A stretch of DNA of 64,000 nt from Formicarius rufipectus (GCA_013399695.1 VXAU01001864.1:1-64000), one strand, 5' to 3'. Numbered from the stretch's first letter, positions 1 through 15,200 are shown. Notes: generated by a model not told the origin, from the letters alone. Numbers and translations: made by a program.

Positions 1-103
1 GGCGGCGCGGGGCCGGGCCCGCCGCCCGCCGTGAGGGGGAGCGGCGTCTCCCGCCATTTTTCAACCGCTCCCGCCCGGGGCCTCCCCCGGCCCGGCCCCC
101 GCC
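1..103 (+). promoter_or_regulatory. BAZ1B: BAZ1B CpG-rich promoter/5' UTR start with a YY1-like element
   Basis: The sequence before the BAZ1B ATG is almost pure G/C with many CpGs and no TATA box, as expected of a housekeeping CpG-island promoter. The window cuts into it, so the transcription start cannot be placed. Positions 51-60 read CCGCCATTTT, a good match to the YY1 site that often lies just downstream of the start site of such promoters. CpG richness continues through exon 1 to about 450. The human neighbour BCL7B would lie to the left, outside the window. Confidence 0.7.
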
Positions 104-216
104 ATGGCGCCGCTGCTCGGCCGCAAGCCCTTCCCGCTCGCCAAGCCACTGCCGCCGGGGGAGCCCGGAGAGCGGTTCGTCATCCCACACACGCAGGAGG
201 CCTTCCGCACCCGCGA
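104..216 (+). CDS. BAZ1B: BAZ1B coding exon 1
   Basis: Encodes residues 1-37 and two bases of codon 38, beginning MAPLLGRKPFPL as in human. It carries two more residues than human between the KPLP and IPHTQEAF stretches. The donor is GA|GTATCC, a poor match beyond GTA, but it is the only junction that joins to exon 2 in the conserved TREEYEAR reading. Confidence 0.93.
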
Positions 217-3200
217 GTATCCGCACGCACCGGAGATGGCGGGGAGGCCGAACAAAGCGGCGAGGCTGGGTGGGAGTGGGGTCCATGTTCCCTGGGGAGC
301 GCCCTCACGGCCCGGAGACGGGACCTGGCGGGGAGCGGGAGAGGGGCTGGCGGGGCCCGTTCTAGCTGGGTGGGAGCGCAGATCTTGCACTGCTGGACGG
401 AGTGTGGGCACTGCCGGGCCCGTGGGCGAGGGGGCCGTTGGCATCGCAGGCTTTTGCAGTCTGTACTTTATTGGGAATTAAACGGCGGCGGGAGCTCTCT
501 GTGTGCTCAGCGCAGGCGTTCATCCTGGGCGTGAGTGTCCCCTCCTGGGCTGACTTTGCATGGAAAACGCGCATCTATTTTATTTTGTTTTATTTTTGTT
601 CCCTACGTGTGACAGTCCCTGAGCGCAGGAAGTGGCGGTGGGGCAGACTGTCACGGAGCTGTCCGGGTCCCCAGCACGGCTGGAGGAGCAGGAGCGCTGC
701 TCCAGGGGGCTGGGTTGGTGTTTGCCTTAAAGGGGTCAGGATCCGAGGAGATGAGCACCGAATCGAGAGGGAACTGCGTGATTACGACAACATAGTTTGG
801 AGATCTTTGCAGTGTGGAAGACACAAAAGGGCTCCAGAACTTCCACAGCCACTGTGTTGGAGAGTGTCTTCTTTCTGTGGTGAGCAAGAACAGGCAGGGA
901 AAGCACCTAAGAAGGATTAGGTGGCTTTTGAAGAGGCAAGTGCATCCCTGAGTGCAGATAGGCATTGCTAGTGCATTCAGCCCAATAAAGTGAGGTTGAG
1001 TGGGGTGTTGGAGACTTACTTTTCAACTTGTATTTCGAATTGAAGCATCCAGTCCGTGACAACAACCTGCTCTTGTGGTGTGTGCAAACTGAAAGTAGCT
1101 CAGTCATCCACCTGACCAGGCAGTTCTTTTGCTTGCCCTTCGAGGAGTGATAAGTGATCAAAAAGGCAAGAGTTTAAGCCTAATTACTACTTAAGCAAAA
1201 GATGTGGCATTAAGGTTCATCTGCTTTGTAAGAAGAGCACAGGAAAGTTCTGGGGCACCTTCTGAGAACACCCGTCGGTTGGGTGGCTCTTGTGGATCTG
1301 TGAGTAGGTGGAGGACATGTTTCTGCAGACACTTGGGTGGTATTAAAATTAAGGAAAAAAGGGATGGTTTCTCATCCTGAGAGGGGAGGGTGTTAGCTGC
1401 AGAATCAGAGGGGAAGGGAAAACCAGGGCAAGCACTGGGATCCTAGAGAGATGCTCTTCTCTTGGAGAAAGTACTTCATGGGGTGCTGTGGGAGGCAGCC
1501 TAGCACGTTCTAGAAAGTTCATTTTGGCAGGCAGACGTCATGAAGCTAAAAAGAGAAACCAAGCAATGTTGGGTTTCTGTCTTGCCTTGTTGATGGTATA
1601 TAATGTATGCTAGGCCAAAAGTGGAACAGAAAATTGCAAATGAGCCAGTAAGTTGGAGGGAGATGTTGCCTAAGGGAGGCTTGGAGGGTTTTTTTGGTCA
1701 CTTCTGTTTATCCTGGATACTGCAGAGGAGGAATGGCTCTGGAGGGTGGGAAGGGCCTACTGAGGCTGTGCCAGGAAGTACCTGAGTGTTCACTTGGTGT
1801 CGTTTATGCCAAGACCTGGCAAAATATGTTGCCCTGGACTTTTTCCACCTTGGAAAACTATTGATGAGTTCTTCCCCTAAAGGCTGTGCAGGTTCTTGTA
1901 CTGCACAACTACCAGCGAGGTGTTAGAAAGACATTTGAAGTTCTTCAGGCTTCTTGTTTTGTGTTCGAGTTTGCAGCTGTAGATTGGGTTGCACAAAAAA
2001 AATGAAGATCAGGGTGCAGTGCATGAGGAGAGGCATCTGCCCCGTGGGCTTGTGTTCTGGAAGTGTCTAGCAGCAGTGGGAGGGGGATAAGCTGCTCAGC
2101 AGAGCTCAGGTGTTTATTTGGATCTGTTTTTCCTTTGTAGCTTTATGTGGCTTCCTTTGCCAAATGCTGTGAAAACCTTTTAAGAGAAGCCCCGCTGTGC
2201 GGAGCCCTTTGCATCCTGGCAAAGCCTCGTGCTTCTGGTGTCTGCCTGGGAGTGAGCCCTGCTTAATGGTGTGGGTGTGGGGGGATCTCTGGTCAGGCAG
2301 AGATAGACCTTTCCTTGCAGGAGCTCAGTGGAATCTGCTCAAAGATACCCGAGGTGTCAGGAGAATGCTTTGCACGTGTCACGGTCCTGTCACCTCTGCG
2401 GTTGGTGCAGAGCATTTGCTGTCTCCCAAACACCCAGCGTGTGCCCTGCTGAGCAGGTCAGCTCTGCTGTGGGCACGTGGGACTTCTGCAGGGTGGCTTT
2501 GGTTTGGCAAACTGCTGCCTGCTCGGTGCTGGGTTCAGGGAGCTCAGCCAGCCTGGGCTGTGCCAGCCAAAGCTTTCCCTCTGCTCTCACTGCACCGTTT
2601 TAGGAAGGTGTGTTGTTTCCACCCTGGGTAAAACCCTGCTGCCTGTCTTTAGTCAATATTTGTGTGTGGTGGCAGCACAGGGAACGTGAGGGGTTGGGCT
2701 GGGTTTGGCAGGTTAAAGGCTGTCACTCACATCCTCACGGGTGATCCCAACCAGCCAAACTCTGCCTGGAAGGTGACAACACCAAGGCATTGTCATGTCA
2801 CACTGCACTTCCAGGAGAACTTTGCCGCCCATCCAGGGAGCAGTGCGTTATAAATGTACACACTTTCCTCGGAAGTTTCCTTTTCTGGGATTTTTACCTT
2901 CCTGTCTAATACACTTGGAAATAATTCAGATACTTTTTCCAGTTGATGCTGATGCTCTTGAAGAAATTACTTGCCCAGGAAGAAGTATACTTTGTAACCC
3001 CTTAGCAGTTGTCTTGTGCAATGGTTAGCTTGGTTATTTTAAGCGTTTTATTTTACAGGGGTGGCTTGCCTTTACTGGAACTTTGCCTTTTCTGGAACTT
3101 TGCTGCCTTTCAGTATTAAAGGATCTGTAGTGGGGTGCAAACAGATGTGATTTATTAAATGTTACACAGTGGCTAGTCAGCCGTTTCATTTAACATACAT

Positions 3201-6200
3201 GTTATTCGTGACTTTTTGGGGAATGTTCACAAGTAGCTGGCTATTCTATTTATTCCTGTTTAAGAACTATGAGACCTGCCCCTTTGAAATTCCAGGCTGG
3301 TCTGGGAAATAAGGGCCCTGATACAGTGCAATTAAACCTGTTCTCATAGATGTGTTCAAGGAGGGGAGCATTCATAGGAAAAGTTCTCTTGGATCTCCCT
3401 GTTGGTAGAGGAAATTATGTTAGGAAAAATATATATAATTCAGTTATTTTACAACTGGAGATCAGCATTTAGTTGTCCTCCTTGGTGGAAGGAAAGGAAT
3501 ATCACAGGTCAAGAGAGGAGAAAGTTGATAAATATAGGAGGGAAGTAGACCATAATTTTATTTCCCAGCTGTATATTAAATATTTGATTGTAGTTAGACT
3601 ACTAGGGGTTTTTTAAGGCCATATCCTGAACCCTTAAGAAGTGTACCTTTAGCTCGATTTGCTTTTAATGCTGCTTTTTGCAGGGAAGGCACAGGAAGGA
3701 ATGGTGTTATGGTTGCCTTAGTCATTGTTAAAGGGGTTAATTCAATCATAGAATGGTTTGAGCTGGAAGAGACCTCTAAGCCCATCTTGTTCAACCCCCT
3801 GCCGTGGGCAGGGACACCTTCCACCAGCCCAGGTCAAGCCCCGTCTAACTTGACCTTGGACACTTCCAGGGATGGGGCAGCCACAGCTGCTCTGCCCAAC
3901 CTGGGCCAGTGCCAAAGAGCTGTAATGTCAAGAAGGACTCCTGGTTTATTGTTTGATTTTTCTTTTTTTTTATACTTTCTCCCCTCCTTGGTCAGCATCA
4001 TGGCAAACACATGTCACAGTGACACTCCCGGGCTGGTCAGTGGGGCTGTGCATAGGAGTTCCCTGGGTTTTATCTTGCCTCTGCTCCAACACAGAGATGG
4101 CACTTCCTTCCCCCTGCCCATAGTGCTTCTTGTTTCTGTGGACAACTGAGCATCTTTTAAACCCCAAGGAGGGGTAGGAATTGGCCAGAGGGCTCAAATC
4201 ATGGTGGGGTGGTGACTGGCCTGATCACTGTTCATCTGTAGGGGAGCAGGAGACTCCACAAGCAAGGCAAGCTGGGGAGTCATGGGATTTCTCCTTGATT
4301 TTACAGCCTGCTCCAGGAAGAGGGAGTACTGTGGCAGCCTCCTCTGGAGGTGGCTTTGTTCCTAGCTAATATTCTTGTGTACCATCGGTTGTAAGTTACC
4401 TGTACACCAACACCTACAGTGCAGCTGCTGTGCCTTGTGCTTTACCTGGGGGCTGTGAGGAAACATTCAAGAAAATTGGCTTTGTTGGAGTTCTGACTTG
4501 GCTTCCTAACAAGAATCTTAGAAAAGGGGAAAAAACTAGGCTGGTTGCACTAAAATGCTCTTGATAGACAACATATCTGTGGGATACAGGGAGTGCTTTG
4601 CTGTGGCTGGTGGCCCTGCCTTTGCAGGGGTGTGGAGCAGTGTGCCTGTTCCCACAGGACTCTGGGGCGCAGCGGGATGAGCTGGGACTGTTCCCGGCCT
4701 GCTCCACTCTGGCTGTGCCACCACAGAGTGTGTGCAGGAGGGCAAAAGGTGCTTGTCTTGCCTCTCCTGAGATTTCTCTGTTTGACTTCACATGGGTGAG
4801 CGTATAGTAACTTGAGCACAGAGCAAATTGGTGTGGATTTACTCCATGCTGGTAATTACGCCTGTGCATCTTCTGTTCATAGTAAAGGTGAAGTAGGCCC
4901 TCTGTGTTTACCCTGAGTGTTAGTTACTGCTCAGGTGGAGCAGGGAGAGCAGCCACAGGTGCTCCTAGCAGAGCGGCTAATGCTGTCATTCCTAATGCTC
5001 TCTGCACCCCCGTGACTCACCCGGGAACCCATTAATCCTGATGCCCAGAATAACATCACCTTGAGGCAGGCTGTGACACAGGAGTGTCAGTACCTGAAGG
5101 GAGCCAACACCAGAGACAGAGGGACTTTGTACAGAGCATGGAGTGACAGGACAAGGGGGGATGGATTCAAACTAAAAAAGGATAGTTTTAGATGACGTAT
5201 TAGGCACAAATTCTTTGCTGTGAGGGTGGTGAGGCCCTGGCGCAGGTTGGGCAGAGAAGCTGTGGCTGCTCCATCCCTGGAAGTGCTGAAGGCCGGGTTG
5301 GACAGGCCTCTGAACAATCTGGTCTACTAGCAGATTCCAACCCATGGCAGGAGAGGTGGAATTAGATGATCTTAAAGGTCCCTTCCAGCCCAAACCATTC
5401 CACGGTTCTATGAAGCAGATCATGTAGTTGATGAGAGAGATCCTCAGGCTGTGCAAACACAGGATGTTGCTCTTTTTGGGAACTAAAGGAATAATCGCCT
5501 TTCTGGGGATTTCACTTTCGAAGCTTTTGGGCTTTATTTCCATGAAAGGTTGGGAGTGCTGAGTAGACTGCTAATTTGAATCTGGAGTTGGTAACACCAC
5601 CCCAAGGCATTGGTAGTAGCAGTGCCACAACAGTTACTGTCAGGCATTAGCAGCTGTGCCTCCTGTGATATTGTTTGTGCTGCTTTCCAAAGAATCAGAC
5701 TGGAAAAGCTGAAAAGTAAGTTAGCAATCCCACAAAATGTTCAGCCATGTGTGTTCCCCTGGTGCAGCACAACTGAACTGTTGGTGGTGTGGCACCTTCT
5801 GTGTGCCAGGGCTGAGCTGGACTGCACAAAGCACCAGCACCTCGGATTGAACACAGCATCCTTGTGGTAGACACAGGGTCAGGCTGTACTGGTGCTCTCC
5901 TCAGCCTTTGTGCACTCCAGTAGCAAGGGTTTCATTGAATTTGCCTGTTTTGTTCTACTCTGATTGTGCTTTCCACGACATAAATCCTGTTTTCCTGAGC
6001 TGCCACTCGTACAGAGAGTACGAAGCGCGTTTAGAGAGATACAGCGAGCGGATCTGGACGTGCAAGAGCACAGGAAGCAGCCAGCTGACACACAAAGAGG
6101 CTTGGGAGGAGGAGCAGGAAGTGGCTGAGCTGTAAGTACCAGTGGACACATGGGTTTGTGCCTATCTTTAGGCTTCGGGGCAGATGAGTGGGCTTGGGAG

Positions 6201-9200
6201 TGCTGTGTGACTGCTAGTTTGTAAAGCAAAGTAAGAATCTGGGGATTCTGGAGTTGAAAGCAAATTTAAGTCCAAATTTGATACCCTCGCTAATGCCGTT
6301 GAGTAATTTACTTACTTAGTGCTGTATCTTGGTATTACTTGAACCAAAATAGTTCAGCATATGGCACTTGGCATGTTTTAAAGCGCCTTGAATAATAGGG
6401 GTATTTTGGGGGGGAAGGGGAACACACTAAATCTTGAAGGATGCAAAGTAAAAGTACATTAAAAAGAGGCTGTTGAAGTTTCACATCGACCAGGTCCACA
6501 CCTGGAATTATTTATTCAGAATCTGCATTGGAGTTGTACTACATTAAAAAAATGTTGTAGTGAGGCTTTGGGGAATTTGCACTGCTTGAAACAGTAAAGA
6601 ACAAAGGGAAAGCAGCAAGAGTCCTTGCTGTGTGCAGACCCCCAGTGCTCCAGGGCCCTGACATACCCCTCTAACCCACAGGAATCTTTGGATGAGATCC
6701 AGCATGGCCCTTGCCATAGAAGTGAATTTTCTATAAAGGTGCAAGTCCTTGGCTGAACCAACACATCTAATTTACTGTGTGATTACCAAATTATAGGAAT
6801 TGTGCCTAACCAAATACATGTTTCTCGATTCTGTGAACTGATGACCTGGACTTCTGTGACTTTTTTCCCATGGATTTAGACTGGGGAGAGTGTCAGCATT
6901 ACCACCTAGGAGGCAACATTTTCTGCTTCCTCTCTTTGCAATTCCGATTCACTTGCAAAGAGTTCACAGCCTTTGCCTAAGGAGAAATATCCCATCATTT
7001 GTGGTTAATCACAACCTTAAAGTCAACAAATCAGAAACCCATTTGCTAATAGTCCTAGTTTCTGTGAAGGCTGACACACTACTGCCTTCAGGCTTTGCTT
7101 CCTGGTGTTCTTGTTTGAGAGGAGGGTGCAGAGCCAGCTCCTCAAACTTGTAATTCTGAGTCAAAACCCACTGGTCTAGTGCTGCTTCCTTTTAGTTATC
7201 CATGTTGGATTGGTTGACCACCTCTGAAAACATTAAGAAATGTCAGTGAAATATAAATGGAAGATTCTTTGTAACAAATTTAGCCATAGTCTTACTAATT
7301 TGGGGGGAGGGGAGGAATGGAGTAGGAAAAGACACTGTGAAATGAGATTTTGGTCTTGTCTCTTTGAAAAGGGATGAAAAGCTTCCCAGACAGTTTGGCT
7401 GCTTTAATACCTGACATGAAACTGGATAAAAAAGTCCAGTTAGGCAGTCTGCTAAAGGGATAAATTTGTTCATGGCAGTTACAGCACTGCAAATATAGCT
7501 GAGGGTTCTCAGCCATGGATCCCCGAGTCTGGGAAGCTGAAAGTGTTTTGGAAAAATGGAGTATTTTGTTCCTTCTTACCGTAACTTGAAACAGATTTTA
7601 CTTTTTAGCCCCAAGACTTTTTGCAACGTATTTTTTAGTGCCCCAGTCAGCCAACTGACCTCGCCTTTTAGAAAGGGAATTGGGAAAGTAACTGTCACTG
7701 TCCTTTCTTGTCTTTCTTTGAATGAACAAGTTTGATGATCATGACATGATCAAACACACAAGATGTTTTTCTCTGGAAAGATAATTTGATGATCTAAACC
7801 TGCCTCTGTATCTTCTAGTGTATTGGCGCACTAAATGCTAACTTCTTCATCACCATTGTGGTGTTGGAAGCTGACACTTTAAAGCAACAAGCTCCAGAAT
7901 AATGACATGGTCTTGATGTGTAGTTAGTGTCTGATAGAGAGACAGTAATAACCACCATGAAGAATTCGTACTCAGTGCTGCTCTTCCTGAGTTTTCATGG
8001 CATTTCTTCTGGGCAGGACCTGGACAGTTTGTATTGTCATGCCAGTTAACACCTGGGAGGAGGGAGGGCAGTAAAAAGCCTTTAGGTGTTTGCATGTTAA
8101 TGGAGCAGCTGCCTCATTGTCCTGGCAGTTAACATTCCTGGAATTGGGAGGCTGCAGTTGCATTTGGACTTTTATCCCCTGAATAATGAAAACTTATGTG
8201 CTTACTCAGCTTGAAGGAGGAATTCCCCATCTGGTATGAGAAACAGGTCCTGGAAATAGTCCACCACAACACGGTATCCTTGGAAAAGTTGGTGGATGCA
8301 GCTTGGCTGGAGATCATGACCAAATTCGCAGTGGGAGAAGAGTGTGACTTCGAGGTAAGGAGCTGTTCTCCATCTTATCCAGTGCTGCTGTACAGGGCTA
8401 GTTCCAGAGAGCTGAAGGCAGAAGGTGGGGAAGTCTGTGTTGGACACTCACACTATCAGAGGGATGGTGAGAGTTGCTTTTCTGTGGAATCCCAGTGGCA
8501 GCATCTGCTTTTGGATGGAAAATGGTTGTATAGACAGGAATATGTGGATATCCCATACTTGTAGTGAAAGGTGTCTATGCCAATGACAGGGGTTGGAACT
8601 GGATGCTCTTTAAGGTCCCTCCAACCCAAACCATTCCAGGATCCTGGGATGATGGAAAGAGTAACATACTGATCAATGTGTGTGCATGGGGAAACAGATA
8701 AAATGTTTGTGCTGCTTAAGTATGTGATGGTTTGTGTATATACTGAAGTATAAATAAATACATACTTAAGTTAAAAATTATCATCTGTCATAATCTTTTC
8801 CCCTGATACATTGCCAGAAGTAGTAATCTTAAGTAGCTTGAAGTCAAGAGCTTAAAAATCTCTAGAAAGGCTCTAATGATTAGAAAATTCCCTCCAAAAC
8901 TGAGATTTACTTTTTCTTCCCTTTCCTTTAGTGCTAGAACAAATTATCTCATGTGTCTTGCTCAGGTCCAGTTTTCAGCAATGTTTTTTTCCCTGCAGGT
9001 TGGCAAGGAGAAGATGTTGCCTGTGAAGGTTGTGAAGATACATCCCCTGGAGAAAATTGATGAAGAGGCCTCAGAAAAGAAATCTGAGGGAGCCTGTGAT
9101 TCCCCATCCAGTGACAAGGAGAATTCCAACCAGGCAGCCCAGGACAACCAGAAGGAAGCTATCCTGAAGGAGGATGACAACAGGAGGGAAAGCATGAGTA

Positions 9201-12200
9201 AGTAGTGAGACAGCATGGCAGTAGGTAGCACCAGGCAGTGAGTATTGGAGCGTATGTGCACCTCAGGCCAGTGCTGTGACTATTTAGTGTTATGTGATGA
9301 AATTTTGAGGGTATTTGGCTTTCATCTGTTCTTGCCTATTTTAAAGCAGAAACTGTGCTGTCATTCTAAGGTGTCATACCAAAACTGTGCATGAAATGCA
9401 TGAACTTCTGAAGTATAACAAGTGTATGTAGAAAGAAAAAGTTAGGGGAACAGTAAAGGTTCTTGCAGAATCATACAGTTCTGCTCTGATGTTCATCCTC
9501 AGTGCAAACTTCTCCAACAGTTCCCTCAAAGACAAACTAATTCTCTATGTTCCCAGTTGTCATAAAAAATAAGTGTTGAGGTTTTTTTCATTTTGGTTTA
9601 TCCCCTTGGTGATTTTCAAATGCGGAAACAAAATTCATGCAGAAAAAGACGTATTTTTTTCTTAGGGTTCAAAACAAAAAATGCTCTGAAACCTTGTTCT
9701 CCTCTATCTGTTCCTCCTTACTGCAGAGCTAAGCAGTGGATGTACAAGGCTTTTCTTTACTCTGAGAAGGTATTGTTGAAATAAAAAGAAAACCCTAATA
9801 AATTGTCCTGTGTGACTTCTTAAAAATGGAATTTTAAGATTCTTTAAAATGTATTTCAAGAAGTGTTTTCAAACAAACAAAAAAACCCCCAGATCTCACA
9901 GCATAGGTCTGACCTGGAGAGCTTAATTTTAAAGGCTCATAAATGGACTAAGCTGTTGGCATTTGTAAATAGCCACTCCATCATCTGGAGAAGGTGTGTG
10001 TAACTTCCTTGGATGTGGAGAACAGGAAACAGAGAACAGCCCAGCAAGAGAAGTCGGGAGTGGAAAGCAAGTTCTGCCAAACTCTAGTCCTGAGCTTAAT
10101 AATTGTCAGCTTTTTCTGATGGGTGTTGGAAAATATTATGAGCTGTTGTGATTTCATTGCAGTGCCCTGTATAACTTGGAAGGGAAAAAAAACATTGTAG
10201 AAACAATCTGGCCTTACACACATCCTTTGAGGAGAGGGGCTAATGATACTTTTTATATATATATACTTGTATTTTGTTGAGTGCCCTGCAAGGCGTGGGG
10301 AGTACTTTTAGCTGTAAAAATGCTCAGTGACCAAATTTGCAAGAGTGTTTTTGGGCCTGGGTGTTTTGGTAAAGGCTTACCATGATCCAGTGTGCAATAT
10401 TCCAGCTGCTTTGTCCAGCTGTGCTCGTACTGGCATTGCCAGTGCAGCACTCCAAGGTTGGATATTACAGGAATGGGGCTTCCTGCTCCTGTTTCAGTCT
10501 CTGACTCAGCAGGTTCTGGCCTGTGTTTAGTCACCTCTGGAGGCTGGGACTGTCCTCCTCTTACTGGAAAAGGTGAACCTCAGCATTTTGCAACCCAAGA
10601 TGCTGGCAGAGTCACAGCCTTAGCAGGAAAAGCAGCAAGCACTCATTATTTTAACTCCATGTACATATGCTGTTATTAAAAGGATATTTTATTGCCAAGG
10701 CTTTTTTATTCTGGGTTATCATAGAACATAGGTTCATAGTAATTCTTGAATTATCATATTATCAAATTATTGAAATCATTATTGAATCAAATTATTCCAC
10801 AGTGTGTTAAAATAATTATGTAGCATTTGTTACAGTTTACACAGCAGACTTCAGAAGTAGGAAAGTGCTGTCGGTTGGTGGGTTCCAGTGCTGAACTGCA
10901 CCCACAGAGGCAGGATATGGAGTCTGGGTGTTCCCAGCCACACTGACTTGGACTTTTTACTCTCTTATGAAGTTCACACTTGATCACTTTGGTCACTTGA
11001 TCATTGGTGATGTGGGTCGAGGTCACTACACAGGAGTGAGTGTTTGGAAGCAGTAACAGACTCTGTGTAACTGTGATCTGAGAGCTGTGCCTGCCTGTGC
11101 ACACACGAGGGGGCAGAGTGAACCTTGGCAGTTTTACTAATACTTGTGTCAAACTTGCTGGTTTTCTTGGAGGAGAAAAGGGCCAAAGAGACTTTCAGTC
11201 TATGATGAGGAGTTTTCTCACCTTCAGAAGCTAAAAATAGGGCTTTATACCAGCTTTATTGCATCATCTGTGCAATTGAGTAACTTTGTATTGTTAGTTG
11301 CTTAGGGAGTGAACTCTGGAAAATCTGCAGAAGTGAGAGGAAAGGCCAGATTGTCCTGAAAATGGATGGTGAACTGCTGAAGGCAGGTTCTGCAGCCTGA
11401 GCTGCACTTTGAACTAATCCTGCTCTGGAAAATCCCAAATAAAACTGTGAATACAAGAGACAATAGCATATGGATGATTTAAAATCATGGAATCTTAGAA
11501 TGGGCTGTGTTGGAAGGGTCCCTAAAGCCCAAGGCCCCTGCCTTGGTCAGGGGTACCTTCCACTAGACCGGTTTCCTCAGAGCTCCATCCAGCCTGGCCT
11601 TGAATGTTTCCATGGATAAATGTATGTTTTACTACAATACAATGCAACAACAAATCAAGTTTGCTTTTTAAAATTAGCCTTAGGAAGGAATAGCTTATGA
11701 TTTCTTCCTCCTCACCTCTGAGGTGCTGTTTGATGGATCTCCATTTAGTCATTCCTATTTTTGGAATCTAGAAGGTAAATCACAAAAGGAAGAGGTCAAT
11801 TGGTTTTATACCATGTAAGCTGTAATGCTGCTGGAGCCTCAGTGCTCTGTTATGTGACACGTATATATATATATTTGTTTTTAAAGTCTGACTTAGGGTA
11901 ACATCTACTTGTATTCCACATATACTTAGTAGATAATGGTTCTTGTCTCTTGTGCTTGCTTTAGTGGTTTTTTTGAGTCCTTTAGGAAGGATTTCTTGCC
12001 TGTGAGGGTGGGCAGGCCCTGGCACAGGTTGGGCAGAGAAGCTGTGGCTGCCCCATTCCTGGAAGTGTCCAAGGCCAGGTTGGACAGGGCTTGGAGCAGC
12101 CTGGGATGGTGGAAGATGTCTCCCCTTTGTGAATTTTATAGACACTTTCTCTCTTTGCATCAGTAGTTGCAAAGCTGTCTGCAGAGAGATGGGTTTAAAT

Positions 12201-15200
12201 GCAGATCATCCTTTAGTACCTCCTTTCCCAGGATTTTGTAGGATATTCTAAACCCCACTTTGGGATATCTTGCTGATTTAACCAAACACTGTACAGATAG
12301 TGAGGGGTAGGGTGCCCAGCCCAGTGGTGGTCTGGATTCTTTAATCTTTGTTTTTAACTCTGATGTTAAGACTATGTCTCACTTTGCTTTATCAGATGAT
12401 CGAGCCCGGAGGTCTCCTCGGAAGCTTCCCACTTCTTTGAAGAAGGAGGAAAGGAAGTGGGTTCCACCTAAATTCCTGCCACACAAATACGATGTGAAAC
12501 TGAAAAATGAAGATAAGGTGAGTTATCTGTGTGGGTCCTTTCTGTTATATAACATCAATATGCAAATTTAATTAGTCATTATCAGTGATTATACAGCACA
12601 ATTTAGCACTTTCCACTGAAGCCATGGCATTGGAGGCAGGATAGTTGTAAAGCTGACCAGCCTGGCTGATTCTATCTATAATTGGGTTTTGTGCATGGAA
12701 ACACCTGGTACAACACACTGAGTCACAGGGCTGTAGAGTGTGGGTGCTGTTAAGTGGCTCATCTCTGGTCAGGCAGTTAATGAGAGCAGTTAAATCATGA
12801 GTGGCATTTGCTGCTCTTGTTCTGAGCTGCTCCCAGTTGGAGATAGCTGAGCTTTGGGAAGCTCTGGGGAGCTGCAGCACTTCCCTGTCCTTTTTGTCAG
12901 CTCTTTGCTAATTTGACAAGAGGCAGTGCTGACCTCAGTTTAATGAGTGCCATGTGTAAAGGTGCTCCTCTGGTCTCAGGATAAAAATCAGAACAAAATA
13001 AACAGGAATATGTAAACGCTTTTAAGTCAGTAGCAAGCACAAGCTGGAGGAAGGTCAGAGAGAAAGCAGTGGGCTTTGGTAAGAAGTCTGCAGCATAAAC
13101 TTGTTTCTTACTGTCTTGACTGACTGATTCTCCTGCCAATCTCTGTGCATCTCAGTTCTGTATGGTCTTTTTGGCTTTTGTCCTTCAAGAGAGCTTTGAA
13201 CAAGCGGAGAGTTCATGGACATGAAGCAGCGCAGTAATCCTGGCTTCCTTTAGCCGTATGATCTGTGTTTATAATGTGGTTGTAAGCTAATCATTAACAA
13301 CCTGTGTGTTTATCTCCAAGATCATCAGCAATGTTCCAGCAGATAGCTTGGTCCGTACAGAGCGTCCTCCCAACAAGGAGATCCTGAGGTACTTCATCCG
13401 GCACAACGCGCTCCGCGCCGGCACGTGTGAGAACGCGCCATGGGTGGTGGAGGATGAGCTGGTGAAGAAATACTCTCTGCCCAGTAAATTTAGTGACTTC
13501 TTGCTTGACCCACATAAGGTAAGAATTCCTAAAAGTGCCTCCTTTCTACACCCTTAGTCTTGGCAGGAGGCTGTGCTGGATGGGTTTTCCAATCGCAAAA
13601 TCATTAGGGTTGGAAAAGCCCCCTAAGGTCAAAGAGTCTAACCCTTCCCCCAGCACTGCCAAGGTCACCATGTACATGTCCTTTAAATCCTTCCAGAGAG
13701 AAACAGGAGCAAACCCCACTCTACTGAAGGTTGACCCTGAGATGTGACACAGCTTGAATGTCTGGAACAGTGGTCTGCTTTGAAAATTTGAGGTGTAATG
13801 GCCTTTTTTGAGTTTGTAGAAGAGTTTGCATTATTTGTCTATAAGTAAAGACATGATTTCCTGGTGTAAGAGAAATGGAAGAGCTACAGTCCTTACCTAG
13901 TAGTGTCAGGCACTTTTCAGGATTCCAGGAGCTGGATGTGTGTGACATCATGATGTTTGGCTCTTGTATGGGGCTGGATTGAGGGATAGCAGATACCACA
14001 AGTTTTGTACTCATACTTGCATAGCAGGAATGGGGGTTTGCAGCCCTTCTGTGCTGACCTGCCAAATACTAACTAAATACTACAGCATTAAATCTGCGGT
14101 TCTGAAATCCATCTTTGGGTACAGAAAGCACTACTTTGTTCATTCAGCAAACTCACTTCTTCATAGACTCTTGTCAAATGTTGTTCTAAAACTAGAAGCC
14201 AGGTATTTGGGACAAGAGGGAATGACTTCAAACTCGCAGAGTAGGTTTAAATTGGATATTGGGAACAAATTCTTCCCTGTGAGGGGGGGAGGCCCTGGCA
14301 CAGGTTTTCCAGAGAAGCTGTGGCTGCCCCATACCTGGAAGTGTCCAAGACCAGGCTGGACAGGACTTGGAGCAGCCTGGGCTGGTGGAAGCTGTCTCCA
14401 CCCATGGCAGGTAGTGGGACTGGGTCTTTAAGGTCCCTTCCAACCCAGGCCATTCTCAGATTCTGAGTTTGTTATTGCAGAAGCCTGTTACCCTGAATGC
14501 ATTGACCAATTTCATTGGAAAATATATTAAAAATATGGGCAAAAAAAGGGACAGGAGATTGAGATAACCTTTATTTATATTTTGATATTAATACAAAATT
14601 ATTATTCTGTTTAATTTTAGTATATGACTCTCAACCCCTCAACCAAGAGGAAAAGCTCTCGGTCACCTGATAGAAAGCTTGCTAAGAAATCCAAACCAGA
14701 CGGATCATCCCTGGGGCAGCCGCTGAGCCCGACCCTGTGGTGCCACGTGCATTTGGAGAAATCCATCATTGGCTCTCCACTGAAGGTGAAAAACTCTAAG
14801 AATTCAAAAAGTCCTAAAGAGGAACTGGAAGAGGTGATGAAAATCGTGTCACCTGCTAAACTCGGTTCTAACTTTCACATTCCAAAGAGGAGTCGATTAG
14901 GAAAGGGCAACAACAAGTCCTTGGACAAAAAGCAAAGAGGCAAAAGAGTTCTGAATGGGCAGAAGTCATCAGGGAAAGCCAAGTCTCCCAGAAAAGGCTT
15001 GAAGACCCCCAAGATGAAAATGAAACAAATGACACTTCTGGACATGGCTAAAGGTACCACTAAAGTGTCCAGGACTCCCAGGAATTCTGGAGGCACCCCT
15101 GGATCTTCCAGGAAACCCCAGAAACACCTGCCTCCTGCAGCTCTCCATCTCATTGCCTATTACAAAGAAAACAAGGACCGTGAAGACAAGAAAAGTGCTC

